64,000 nt of DNA from Eutreptiella sp. 'Long Island Sound 2002' (Eukaryota > Euglenozoa > Euglenophyceae > Eutreptiales > Eutreptiaceae), in NCBI GenBank assembly GCA_964036045.1, contig OZ038392.1, forward strand, positions 36,593,330-36,657,329, given 5' to 3'. Positions 23,301 to 32,009 of this stretch are shown piece by piece. How positions within the stretch are numbered: the first letter of the stretch is position 1; the number at the start of each line of letters is the position of its first letter. The notes beneath the pieces were generated by a model. The model made no database searches. It was not told where the DNA came from and worked only from the letters and a program-made list of their open reading frames with translations. The position numbers and the translations under genes are program-made.

Positions 23301-23690
23301 GATTGCAATTTTCATTTGTGGCCGACTGCACTCAGTCACCGGGCAGTTGCCTATTTCTGTGAAAGCGTGCTCTTGGCCACGATGCCCCACCAGGTGAAGG
23401 TACAAAAATCACATGTGTAGTATCCTGCTTGCGGGAGCGGGGTCTTGGGGGTCCAGTGACACGGACCCCTCCCTCCCAGGCCTGCAGCCACACGTATTCA
23501 CCAAAGCCACTGTGCTTGGCGAGGCTTGGGCCTGACAATTTCTGTCTACAACAGTCTACCACAAAAATATTCATAATGCATGCACGTCCAAAACGTGTCG
23601 TTAAGATCATAAAAAGTATGGTGCTTCCCGGGGTATTCGAGGCTACATGACCGTAATAGAGACTGAGTATTGGGTGCCGATTCGGCGAGG
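20341..23690. other. Low-complexity and unassigned sequence
   Basis: Poly-C/poly-G runs occur at 20,361-20,410, 21,378-21,398 and 21,985-22,006. Minus-strand frames at 20,225-20,840 and 20,767-21,120 are open but in shifting frames without recognised domains; they may be an old element. The stretch 22,640-22,870 is a run of CATTTTTCTCC-like pyrimidine repeats. Confidence 0.45.
21515..21607. repeat. Degenerate CCCTAA-like tract with inverted end
   Basis: CAACCCTATCC, CAACCCTGACC, CAACCCTAAGCC, TAGCCCTAGC and TAACCCTAGG follow at 6- to 12-base steps. They run into GCTAGGGTCAGAGTTAG, the approximate reverse complement, forming an imperfect palindrome near 21,595. It resembles an interstitial telomere-like or decayed repeat. 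It is too irregular to call telomeric. Confidence 0.4.
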
Positions 23691-24260
23691 AAGTGGGGAT
23701 GGAGATTGCGCACTGCACATCACGTGTTTCGTACAACGCACAATCTCCACCTTTGCACAATGTACATTGCACACTTTGAGCCTGCACCGCCACACACTGC
23801 ACACTGCACAATGTGCACCAGACACAGTGTGCAGCTCTGCACACCACACACTGTGCAACTGTGCATCTGTCACACATTGCAGTTCATGCTCTTTGCGCTG
23901 TGCAGCCTGCACACCGGATTGCACCCCAAATACTCAGCACTCTCTTGACCGAGCACTGTGCACAATACATACTGCGCGCTCTGCACGTTGCACACTGCAT
24001 GCTGCACAGTGCACAAGCTGTGCATTTGAACATTGCACACTGCACCACTGCACCTGCTGTGCACTTTGAGCATTGCGCATTGCCTCTTCTGCACACTGCA
24101 CATTATCACAGTGCACATAGAACGTTCTGGACACTGCACACTATGCATGTGTCTCTGTGCTTTGCACTCAGCAGAATATACACTGCTCACATTGCACATT
24201 GCACACTGCACAATGTGTACCCTGCCCCCCTGCACACATTGCACTTTGCAGCCTACATTT
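23690..24260. repeat. TGCACA-rich repeat island
   Basis: About 570 bp are dominated by TTGCACACTGCACA-type words with 8 to 15 base spacing on both strands. Several all-frame open reading frames arise from this pattern. TGCA is self-complementary, so the region can form many alternative foldbacks. No strict period is visible. Confidence 0.75.
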
Positions 24261-24399
24261 GGCAATGAACAAAACACATGCACTGCAAACTTGACTCTGC
24301 GGATTGCACCCGGGTTCCCTGTCAAATGAGCCATTTCCAAGGTCTTCTGCACCTTTTTGTGCACTGTGAAGGGGCAAACTAGACCCAAAGTATGTATGA

Positions 24400-24655
24400 A
24401 CAACTGGTTGAGCATCCCGAAGCCTCTTTTTCGGAAAAAACGTGTTTCTTGACCCCTTTGACCCCCTTTTGACCCCAGTTTGATCCCACAGCGGCCCCCT
24501 TTTCATGCTTTTTGGTAAGCTATGTGGGCCAACATGGGCCAAAAAGAGCTCAAACAGCCTACAATCAGCCTCCACTTGTTTGAACATCCCAGATGGGCTC
24601 AGAACAAGTTGGGAAAAAATCAATTTGGACCAATTTTGGGACCCATAGGGCAGGG
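24400..24655 (+). repeat. Diverged copy of the 1-6.8 kb array unit
   Basis: The segment has GACCCCTTTGACCCCCTTTTG, CCCCCTTTTCATGCTTTTTGG, GGGCCAACATGGGCC and CATCCCAGATGGGCTC in the same order as GACCCATTTTTGACCC, CCCATTTTCAAGGC, AAATGGGCCACC and CACCCCAAATGGTCTAGG of the left array. It is a single dispersed, old copy. Confidence 0.6.
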
Positions 24656-24731
24656 GTTGCCATAAGGACACTCAGCCTTTTTTTTTTTTACTATGGCAGC
24701 CACTCTCTGATGTGTTAAGCTCAGCAGATCC

Positions 24732-24801
24732 TGGCACAGCTTAGTTGGTAGTAGCACTAGGCGCTAATTTCAGAGTCCTGGGTTCGAACCCAGCTGCCTG
24801 C
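24732..24801 (+). other. tRNA-like sequence (SINE head)
   Basis: GGCACAGCTTAGTTGG gives an A-box-like block and GGGTTCGAACCC a perfect B box, with the end CTGCCTGCA. The T arm CTGGG-TTCGAA-CCCAG pairs but with a six-base loop, and the D and anticodon arms are not convincing. It most likely acts as, or derives from, an RNA polymerase III promoter of a SINE. Confidence 0.5.
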
Positions 24802-24859
24802 AATACTTTTACCTTCGCTTTTTTAGTCTTTTTTATGTCCCCATGTTACTTACCCCCAG

Positions 24860-25006
24860 CGGTTACCCACCAACCGCCGTCGGTTACCCACCAACCGCCG
24901 TCGGTTACCCACCAACCGGCATCGGTTACCCACCAACCGCCGTCGGTTACCCACCAACCGCCAGCGGTTACCCACCAACTGCCATCGGTTACCCACCAAC
25001 CGCCAT
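24860..25006. repeat. 21-bp minisatellite, about 7 units
   Basis: GGTTACCCACCAACCGCCGTC repeats in tandem with few changes (CAGC, CATC and CGTC endings). Since 21 is a multiple of three, every frame stays open and encodes heptapeptide repeats such as PPSVTHQ; this is not evidence of coding. Confidence 0.9.
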
Positions 25007-25062
25007 TGTAGGGCGTATTGGACACTCAGAGTTTTTTTTTTTTTATGGCAACCCCTGCCATA

Positions 25063-26394
25063 GGGGGAGTGTTAGCGCACCGGGCATCTTTTTGACCCGT
25101 GCCCCACCGGTGACGTGTTAGGGGGTGCACTAAGGGGGCGCACTTAGCGCAGTGCAACTATTTTGGCGTTTGGCCGTACTAGAGACCCATATTTTGAGAT
25201 ACTAGGGGCATCATTGTTACCCCTAGCGTAGGTGTTGACTTCTGATTTTGTCCCCCTTTGTTTGGGGATCCCCGAGAATGCAGGGGTGAGGTAGCATTTC
25301 TGCCCTCTTTTGGGCCCCCGGGAAGGCAGGGGTGAGGCAGCCAATTCTGATTTTGTCCCCCTTTGTTTGGGGACCCTCGAGAATGCAGGGGTGACGTAGC
25401 ATGTTTGCCCTCTTTTGGGCCCCCGAGAAGGCAGGGGTGAGACAGCCACTTCTGATTTTGTCCCCCTTTGTTTCGGGACCCCGAAGAATGTAGGGGTGAC
25501 GTCTTTATGATGCATTTCATAGACTCCATGCCCATCATTTCCATTGGCGGGATATGGAGTGCAAACTTGTGGAATCCTAAGTATGTGTCGCATGTTTACA
25601 AGGTGACTGTTGCCGTTGATATGTTGGGCAACATTATATGGATTTGCCCCTTGGCCCCCGGGACATCGGCTGATGTTTTGATTTGGGATGGGTATGGACC
25701 TTCTCGTACCCGAGGTGATTCCTTTCATTTCAAAGCTGGGGGCCATGATGGTGCTTATAAAGACCAGATTCATGTCGTTGTGCCATTCATTGGAAGAAAG
25801 TATGGCACTTTGACAGCCCGCCAACAATCTTACAATGACGTGCACAGGTGGTATAGGGCACGCATTGAGCAGCTGTTTGCTAGGTTGTGGCATTGGGGTT
25901 TGGTTAGGAACATCTAGCGTGGCGGCCCCAATGAGTTGCACCCGTCAGTCCGTATTTTGTTGCATTTTACGCAATTTTGCATCCGGAGGCAAGTCCGGCA
26001 CCCCCCCCTATGGACAAGCATGTCCCACCTCATGTTTGGACTGACCAAAGCAACTCGGCCGCCACCCAAGATGAGGCAGAGGATGAGGCAGAAGTGTGTG
26101 TGTTGTGTCGTCAGAAGCGCTCCACCGTCACAGTTTGTGATGAGTGTAAGGAGCACTATTGTACTGAATGTATTGACACCCACACTTGTGGGAGCGATGT
26201 TGTTTGTTAAGTACAATACAAATGACGGTTGGAGTGGTTGAATTCACAGCTATTGCTTTATTATGCAACGTGCTTTGTAGGGAAGGTGTGCAGTGCAAGT
26301 GGTCTACTCGGGGGGCTTATCCATGAGAGGGTAAATCTGGGGCTGAAGTCGGGATAGTTAATAGAAAAGTAGTGCGCCGGGCAAATACTCCCCC
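25063..26394. mobile_element. PIF/Harbinger-like transposon with DDE transposase
   Basis: The left end is GGGGGAGTGTTAGCGCAC and the right end is GCGCCGGGCAAATACTCCCCC (26,374-26,394). Both flanks show CATA (25,059-25,062 and 26,395-26,398), compatible with a 3-bp ATA or 4-bp duplication; the C run makes the exact cut ambiguous. The 5' part matches the 17.2-kb element and adds four GCAGGGGTGA units (25,230-25,500). The interior encodes the transposase. At about 1.33 kb, with a premature stop and a frameshift, it is probably inactive. Confidence 0.7.
25507..26210 (+). pseudogene. Harbinger-type DDE transposase with Cys-rich tail, disrupted
   Basis: From ATG 25,507 the frame reads MMHFIDSMPIISIGG, VAVDMLGNIIWICPLAPGTS, GHDGAYKDQ and RARIEQLFARLWHWGLVRNI. 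The three acidic residues expected for the DDE_Tnp_4 fold are visible: Asp in FIDS (25,522), Asp in HDGAY (25,747) and Glu in RIEQLF (25,867). TAG at 25,915-25,917 stops the frame; the same frame continues with RGGPNELHPSVRI and RRQVRHPP, as the family would. At the following run of C (about 26,002-26,011) the protein-like sequence shifts frame and continues as DKHVPPHVWTDQ, an acidic stretch and a Cys-rich module CVLC-x11-CDEC-x4-CTEC-x3-HTC, ending at TAA 26,208-26,210. The Cys/His module resembles a B-box-like zinc finger. The upstream part of a full transposase is not present. Confidence 0.68.
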
Positions 26395-26681
26395 CATAGG
26401 TGATCCTTGGTAGTCGCACCCTAGCACGTGCGCAACGCGCCACCACATGGTGTAAATGGGGTGTCCAAGTTTGTACAACCATGTGCGCATTTTGCTACAC
26501 CTAAGTCAGGTTTGTATCCGGAGGCAAACTAGGAGGACGCCTCCGCAAAGGAAGAGAAAATGATGATGCTGTTTGTCGCCAATTGTGTGCGCACCGTCCC
26601 CCCTCCCCCTTCAAACCCCGAAAAGTTCCCGTACCCACTTTTCTGCCATTTGAGATTTTGGGGAAAATTGCTGGCGTTGTA

Positions 26682-26995
26682 GGGGGAGCACTTGACACGG
26701 CGCACAGATTTAGCCGTGTGGCCCAACCGGGCAGGTGTAGATAAACTGGTGGCTAGGCGGGAAGAGCTATAATTTCCCTCTGCTGTTTGGACAAGGGTGG
26801 GTAAAACCCAACCCATTCCGGATAAACCCGCCGTAAAAGTAGCGCGCAGTGCGCGCTTGGCGCAGATGCTCGCCCGTAGGCGCTGAAGAATTATTTCCGG
26901 GCATACATTGTGGGGTGAAAATATTTTTCCACCCCATGTGCGTACACTCAAAATGCTCAGAATAATTGGGGTTTTCAGGGGGAGTGCAGCGGGGC
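26682..26995. repeat. Decayed termini of the Harbinger-like family
   Basis: GGGGGAGCACTTGACACGGC at 26,682, GTAAAAGTAGCGCGCAGTGCG at 26,834 and GGGGGAGTGCAGCGGGGCGC near 26,977 match element ends seen at 17.2, 17.95 and 25.06 kb. CCCATTCCGGATAAACCCGC just before 26,834 also occurs at 49.77 kb. No intact element boundaries can be paired. Confidence 0.5.
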
Positions 26996-27549
26996 GCCTG
27001 CCTATTTTAAACACCTCCCTTTCCTCTGGTGTCCACTAACACATGTCCTCACCTGTCTTGGGTGCCTAATTTGATTGTTCATAGGTGCATTGAAGACAAG
27101 GTTGGATATCACAAAATTTTTGCTGGCCCTTGAACTGATGGTGGGCTCCCACACCCTCAATCACTGTCTCCCCAATTGCCCCTCCACAAGTGGAGCTCCC
27201 CAGGTGAACCAGCGAAAGCGGTGGCACGCAGGTGGAAAGCACGCAGCACCCAACCCCGGCCCCCTGGGCCTTGGGAACAGGCCAGCGGCCCCGTAGCGGC
27301 GCCGGCCGCCCCAACCTCCTCCTCGCGCGGCACGCACACACCCCACCACCCACGTGCTCGCCATGAGTTGCTAGGGACCACAAGGATGCACTGCAAGTCT
27401 TTTGAACCTTGCAGTTTGTGTAGTGTCTGAATGTGCTTGGCGTTGAATCCCTTGGCCACGTCCCTGGTCGAAACAATCAGCATCCCGAGTCCTGCCACTG
27501 TTGTACACAGGCTCACCAAGCTGTCCCCCATCAAGTCACACACACGCAG

Positions 27550-27711
27550 CTATGGTGCTGGGCTACAACACTTATACGCAGCCTCCTCGGCTGACCGGTT
27601 GGGGCGGTTTCCTTCAGTGCCGGTCGTGGCGGACGACGGGGTGCAGCAGGTGTTGAGTGGGAAAGTGGCAGCTTTGGAGGCCAGTCAGATGCAGCTCCAG
27701 CGATGGTTGCG
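27550..27711 (+). CDS. Model B, candidate exon 1 (helical protein)
   Basis: After the acceptor CACACACGCAG the frame (phase 2 entry) reads YGAGLQHLYAASSADRLG, PSVPVVADDGVQQVLSG and KVAALEASQMQLQRWLR. It ends before GTATGC in phase 2. The second half is amphipathic and free of Pro, as in a coiled coil. To join the exon at 29,424 in phase, the next exon would have to begin at 29,440 (after GTCAAG), or another exon lies between. Earlier exons are not identified; a GC-rich open stretch at 27,225-27,353 is a weak candidate. No family is recognised. Confidence 0.45.
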
Positions 27712-28088
27712 GTATGCATTGCACTGATTGCACTTGACTTGTTGTCTTTGGCGGGACGGGTCGTCAGGGGATGGTGTGTGGGACGCTCTGCATCCTTTTG
27801 CAAGTCAGAGTTCAGGTGTCACTTAACGACTGGGCCGCCTCAGGTGGTGACAAGGTGCCCCACCCCCAAGTGATTGGGCAAAATTTCTCTCTTGGCACCG
27901 ACAGTGTCACTCTTTGTTTGTGACTGCTTACTTTGTTCTCTTTATGCCCCAACTGTGCACATTTCCGTTCCACATTCTCCCAAAATTAGGAACCCCAGGT
28001 CATGGTGATGGGATGCAGACAAGTAGACCTCAAAGAGCCAAGAGACCATAGGGACTAGTACGCGGGGGGGGGGAGGGAGTGTATGTTG

Positions 28089-28330
28089 TATTACGTGTAA
28101 TTTTTTTTTTGCGGTGAATGCGTGGGGAAAAAATCGTCACCTCGTGTTTTTTTTTGTTTGCAGTATTTGCAAGTAAACTGTACTTGCGTTTGCCGCAAAA
28201 AAAAAAAAGCACGGCGTGACAATTTTTTGGTCCTCGTGTTTACTGCAAAAAAAAGTATGCGATTTTACCGCAAAGAAAAAAATGACACGATTTTACCGCA
28301 AAGAAAATTTTTTCAAGATTTGAACCCCCC
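28089..28330. repeat. A/T-tract repeats, inverted halves (left block)
   Basis: The first half has GTGTAATTTTTTTTTTGCGG and CGTCACCTCGTGTTTTTTTT. The second half has TGCGATTTTACCGCAAAG and AATGACACGATTTTACCGC, roughly the reverse complement. Related TTACACGACTTACCAC and AATGACACAACTTTACCGCC units lie at 28,890-29,040. The runs of A or T are about 10 to 12 bases apart in part of the block. Confidence 0.6.
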
Positions 28331-28352
28331 CAAAAAAATTGCACGCTTGGTT

Positions 28353-28560
28353 TATGTAGCCAACATGCCCCCATGTGGGCCAGTGCTAATTTTGTCCTCC
28401 ACTCTGAAGTGTTGGGGACTCCAGACGTCAGGGGTTATGTAGCCAATTTGCCCACTTGTGGGACTTCTGATTTTGTCCACTGCTCTGAAGCGTTGGGGAC
28501 CCTCCAGCCGGCGGCGGCGCCACGGGGTATGTAGCCAATTTGCCCATTTGTGCGCCACTG
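28353..28560. repeat. Tandem 80-90 bp repeat (TATGTAGCCAA)
   Basis: TATGTAGCCAACATGCCC, TATGTAGCCAATTTGCCC and a third partial TATGTAGCCAATTTGCCC start at 28,353, 28,436 and 28,528. Between them lie CTCTGAAGTGTTGGGGAC and CTCTGAAGCGTTGGGGAC. The pattern is related to the 25.26-25.50 kb units (TTCTGATTTTGTCCCC, GCAGCCAA). Confidence 0.7.
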
Positions 28561-28879
28561 GGCCTTGAGCGCATCTGAGTGGATATCCTTTCTGCCCCTA
28601 TCCCACTTAAGTGGTGGCACTAACATTGGCTATGGCCGTGTCAGGACTCTTTCTTGAGCCTGATTTTGTTTTTGGTGCCAATTTCACCATGTGATACTAT
28701 GTTATATTGGCCGAGTCCCAACTAATTCGTGGTCACACAGAGTAGTTGGCGCTTTGTGGACTTGGCATCCCATCGTTAAGGTCGCTGTGGGGTGCTGTAT
28801 GGAACCAGCAATTGTACATATTGTGTACGTATTGAAAAAGTTGCCCCCCCCCTTTTTAATTTTTTTCCTTCAATTTTCC

Positions 28880-29045
28880 ATTTTTTTTTATGATTACACG
28901 ACTTACCACGAAAAACATTACACGGACAGACAATTTTTTTAAATTGATCAGATTTTTCCCCATAATTACACGACTTACCACAAACAAAATGACACAACTT
29001 TACCGCCAACAAATTACACGATTTGATGATTTTGTTTGGACATGA
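28880..29045. repeat. A/T-tract repeats (right block)
   Basis: TTACACGACTTACCAC occurs twice (28,902 and 28,964), followed by AATGACACAACTTTACCGCC and ATTACACGATTTGATG. These are the same words as in 28,240-28,310. No coding potential is seen. Confidence 0.6.
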
Positions 29046-29423
29046 GTTACATTTTTCTGGGGGGGGGTGATAAACAGGGAAGAATTTCTGTTTCACAAAA
29101 TCCGCGCAAAATTTTTGTGTGCAATTTGTTTGGTGTTTTTAAGGAGTTGCACAGGTATACACCCTGTGCCTTTGCTCACTTGTACCATGCCAGAGGATTT
29201 GGTTAATGAAAATTTGTTTCCCTTGGACGTCACAGAGGTGCTGAAGTACATACTGATGTCTGCATGCTCCTTGTGCTATCCACACATGGCCCCTTTTTGT
29301 CTGATCATTATGTTGAGCAGTGTTTTTTGTGTTTTTGGGACCGGACATCCTCCTTCAGCTGTGCCTTCACTTTTGAAACAGCCTTCTTTTGTTGACTCCT
29401 CATGCAACACTTTCTTATCCCAG

Positions 29424-29566
29424 GCTCATCATTGTCAAGTGATGCCATACAAACTGATTTGAAGGCCGATCCTGCTGCTGTTGTTGCATGTGCTGCTGCA
29501 CAAAAGGAAATGGCAGCCACCGTGCGGAGTCCATCAAGAAACAACAGCAACCATCCACTGTTTCTT
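29424..29566 (+). CDS. Model B, candidate exon 2
   Basis: The exon follows CTTTCTTATCCCAG and ends before the donor GTGAGC. It reads SSLSSDAIQTDLKADPAAV, VACAAAQKEMAATVRS and PSRNNSNHPLFL. The first part is Ala-rich and helical; the end is Ser/Asn-rich. It exits in phase 0. If the acceptor at 29,439/29,440 is used instead, it enters in phase 2 and fits the 27.5-kb exon directly. The donor is a good match to consensus. Confidence 0.5.
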
Positions 29567-29723
29567 GTGAGCAACCTTTGCCAACACTGCGTAATTTGTT
29601 CGCTCATTTTTAAGAAATGGCACGGGGTTTGTCACGCCAGAATTTGCAGAACCGCATTTTCCTAAACATGAAATACCCCATGGCAGAATCGTAAGAACAA
29701 GCGGATGTGTTTGTCTGGGGGAG

Positions 29724-29809
29724 GCCTTTGCGTCCATGAATTCTGCCAATTTCCCTACAAGCTCGGGTGCCACGTGGCATCCGGGGGCTCGCGCGGCAGC
29801 AGCGAGCGG
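29724..29809 (+). CDS. Model B, candidate exon 3
   Basis: In phase 0 after CTGGGGGAG it reads AFASMNSANFPTSS, GATWHPGARAAAASG, leaving two bases before GTGTTC. Entry matches the phase 0 exit of 29,424-29,566 and exit matches the phase 2 entry at 30,007. The acceptor has a weak pyrimidine tract (TGTTTGTCTGGGGGAG). A direct join from 29,566 to 30,014 would also keep phase, so this exon could be skipped. Confidence 0.42.
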
Positions 29810-30006
29810 GTGTTCACTCTCACTCTTCTCTCTCTTTTCTTTTCGTGGCAATGCCCACTTGGTGCATACGCTTTCAACCCCCGTGTCTATGCCCTTTTCA
29901 CATCATAGAAATACCACTGGGGGCATTCCCTCGACCTTGCCCTATTGGCCATTGGCAATTTGTGTTCCGTGGATAGCGGATATGGGTTTTGCTGATTGGC
30001 TGACAG

Positions 30007-30255
30007 CGGTCAGTCAATGGCTGATGGTTCACAAAAAGCTGACGAGGTTCTGGTGGACGAGAGACAGCAGTTGGCAATTAGTCCGCAGCATCTGGCTGTT
30101 GAACGGCAGTTGGCGGCATGTACGCTGTGTCTGCATAGGGATGAAGAGGTGATGGCACGGAATGCATGGATGAGTGAACACAACCGATGGTGGAGCCAAT
30201 GGGAAAGTACTATTCGGGAGAGAGAGAAGCTCAGGCAGCACGAATTTCGACAAAG
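30007..30255 (+). CDS. Model B, exon 4: coiled-coil segment
   Basis: The exon follows GATTGGCTGACAG and ends before GTGTGAAG. It reads MADGSQKADEVLVDERQQLA, PQHLAVERQLAACTLCLHRD, EEVMARNAWMSEHNRWWSQW and ESTIREREKLRQHEFRQ. The high content of Glu, Arg, Gln, Leu and Trp with no Pro after the first third indicates a long helix or coiled coil. Exit is phase 2 (AG) and the exon at 32,206 supplies G to complete Arg. The intron that follows contains the 10-bp arrays. No named domain is recognised. Confidence 0.68.
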
Positions 30256-30839
30256 GTGTGAAGCTCTGAACCAATCCCTGCCCAGCCGGGGGTGCTTTTG
30301 ATTGGGGTGAGCAATCCACCAGCGAGCAGGGGCCTCTGAGGCCCGCTAGGAGACCCATGGGTTTGTAATTGGACGCGAGGAGAGGAGGAGAGAAGAGCGG
30401 GGGTAGCCGGCCAGCGGAAGGTGAAGTGCCAACCGCCAGTGATTGACGACGAACCGCTGCAGATGGTCCTCCGAACACCACTTCACGGCTGTTGGCTGGT
30501 ACTCCCTGTGTGTTATGAGACAAATGGCAATGGCAGTGTGCCAGCTAATTGTGCCAGTCACGCCGAAGGTGTTGCGTAGTACCCCACGCCTCCCTCCAGC
30601 TGCTTTGGAAACGGGAACCGTTGCCGCAAAGACAACCGATGCTCTCCCGCGCCTGCGCCCTCACTTAACAGGGCCCGTTTGCTCGCGTAACGGGACCGCC
30701 TTTTCAGAAACGCTTGCCTTTCTCTTTGAGAAAGCGTATTTCCTGGTCCAGGCGGGTGTTGTTGGTGCACGTGATCGTGCACCAACAACAAAACGTGCAA
30801 ATCAAAGTGTTCTTCCACTACTGTCGAAGTAGGGATTTT

Positions 30840-31010
30840 ACGACGCGTCGGGCCCCGACACCTCCCGACGCGTCGTACATCCCCGACGCGTCGGGCCCCG
30901 ACACCTTGTACGACACTGTACGACGCGTCGTACATCCCCGACGTGTCGGGCCCCGACACCTTGTACGACACTGTACGACGCGTTGTACAGTGTCGTACGA
31001 CGCTTGTACG
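30840..31010. repeat. Palindromic CGACGCGTCG / GGGCCC block (left)
   Basis: GACGCGTCGGGCCCCGACAC repeats three times with CTTGTACGACACTGTACGAC and TACATCCCCGACGC between. TGTACGACGCGTCGTACA at 30,917-30,934 is a perfect 18-bp palindrome. The same words recur at 32,010-32,106 in the same orientation. Confidence 0.85.
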
Positions 31011-31140
31011 ACACTGTACGACACTGTACGACACTGTACGACACAGTACGACACAGTACGACACTGTACGACACAGTACGACACTGTACGACACAGTACG
31101 ACACAGTACGACACTGTACGACACTGTACGACACAGTACG
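31011..31140. repeat. 10-bp tandem array, 13 exact units (left arm)
   Basis: ACACTGTACG and ACACAGTACG alternate in the order T T T A A T A T A A T T A at base 5, with no length change in 130 bases. The array is the reverse complement of the 31.7-32.0 kb array apart from the variable position. Because 10 is not a multiple of three, all six frames are open and encode a 10-residue Tyr/Thr/Arg repeat; this is not coding. Confidence 0.95.
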
Positions 31141-31170
31141 ACGCGTCGTACAGTGTCGTACAGTGTCGTA

Positions 31171-31224
31171 CGACATATATATGTATATATATGTATGTAT
31201 ATATATATATATATATATATATAG

Positions 31225-31262
<38 letters not shown>

Positions 31263-31277
31263 CTATATATATGTATA

Positions 31278-31316
<39 letters not shown>

Positions 31317-31325
31317 ATATGTATA
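31171..31325. repeat. TA and CA microsatellites between the arms
   Basis: (TA)n with ATGTATAT steps, (AC)n of about 16 units at 31,226-31,255, then (TA)n again. It forms part of the loop if the two 10-bp arrays pair. Confidence 0.9.
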
Positions 31326-31328
31326 TTG

Positions 31329-31580
31329 GTAGACACTGTGCACCACAGGTAGACGCGGCCTGCTAATTGTAGACGTTATCGGCATGTTGTAGACGCGAAG
31401 TGCCAATATTTGGGAAGGGGGCCGAAGGCCCCCTTCCCCCAAAACGGTCCGCTGCCATCGTTTACCCGCACACAGGGGGAGGGCGGTCTGGGGTCTGTAG
31501 ACACTGTGCACCACAAGTAGACGCGGCCTGCTAATTGTAGACGTTGTCGGCATGTTGTAGACGCGAAGTGCCAATATTTG
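31329..31580. repeat. Two copies of a 20-bp-phased GTAGAC module
   Basis: GTAGAC starts at 31,329, 31,349, 31,369 and 31,389, and again at 31,497, 31,517, 31,537 and 31,557, always 20 bases apart. The modules (84 bp each) differ at only two or three positions and end in GCGAAGTGCCAATATTTG. The spacer has a ten-base palindrome around GGGGGCCGAAGGCCCCC. Confidence 0.9.
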
Positions 31581-31710
31581 ACTTTTCCCCCTTTGGACTG
31601 TTTTGACCAAAATGGAAACGCATTTGGACCCATTTTGCCCTGTTCTGACCAATCTGTTTTTTTTTCCATTTACATGTGTTTATATGTCTACATATGTATA
31701 CATCTGTGTG

Positions 31711-32000
31711 TGACGTACTGTGTCGTACTGTGTCGTACTGTGTCGTACCGTGTCGTACCGTGTCGTACCGTGTCGTACTGTGTCGTACCGTGTCGTACTG
31801 TGTCGTACTGTGTCGTACTGTGTCGTACCGTGTCGTACCGTGTCGTACTGTGTCGTACTGTGTCGTACTGTGTCGTACCGTGTCGTACCGTGTCGTACTG
31901 TGTCGTACTGTGTCGTACTGTGTCGTACTGTGTCGTACTGTGTCGTACCGTGTCGTACTGTGTCGTACTGTGTCGTACTGTGTCGTACTGTGTCGTACGG
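31711..32000. repeat. 10-bp tandem array, 29 units (right arm)
   Basis: TGTCGTACTG and TGTCGTACCG repeat without any insertion or deletion from 31,721. The T/C choice at base 9 runs T T C C C T C T T T C C T T T C C T T T T T C T T T T, and the last unit has G. The first unit (31,711) is TGACGTACTG. It can pair with 31,011-31,140 to form a long stem. Confidence 0.95.
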
Positions 32001-32009
32001 TGTCGGTGC

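Larger units (their letters stand above)
24649..25059. mobile_element. SINE-like composite bounded by inverted repeats
   Basis: GGCAGGGGTTGCCATAA (24,649-24,665) is the exact reverse complement of 25,043-25,059. Next to each lies GGACACTCAG followed by a long T run (24,666 and 25,020), in direct orientation. The interior holds a tRNA-like head and a 21-bp minisatellite. Poly-T runs beside both ends suggest retroposed sequence, but the inverted outer arms are unusual for a SINE and may be a separate insertion site or foldback. Confidence 0.5.

Noticed and set aside
24732-24801. Functional tRNA gene
   Set aside because: The B box is perfect but the D and anticodon arms do not fold and the T loop is six bases. 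SINE head preferred.
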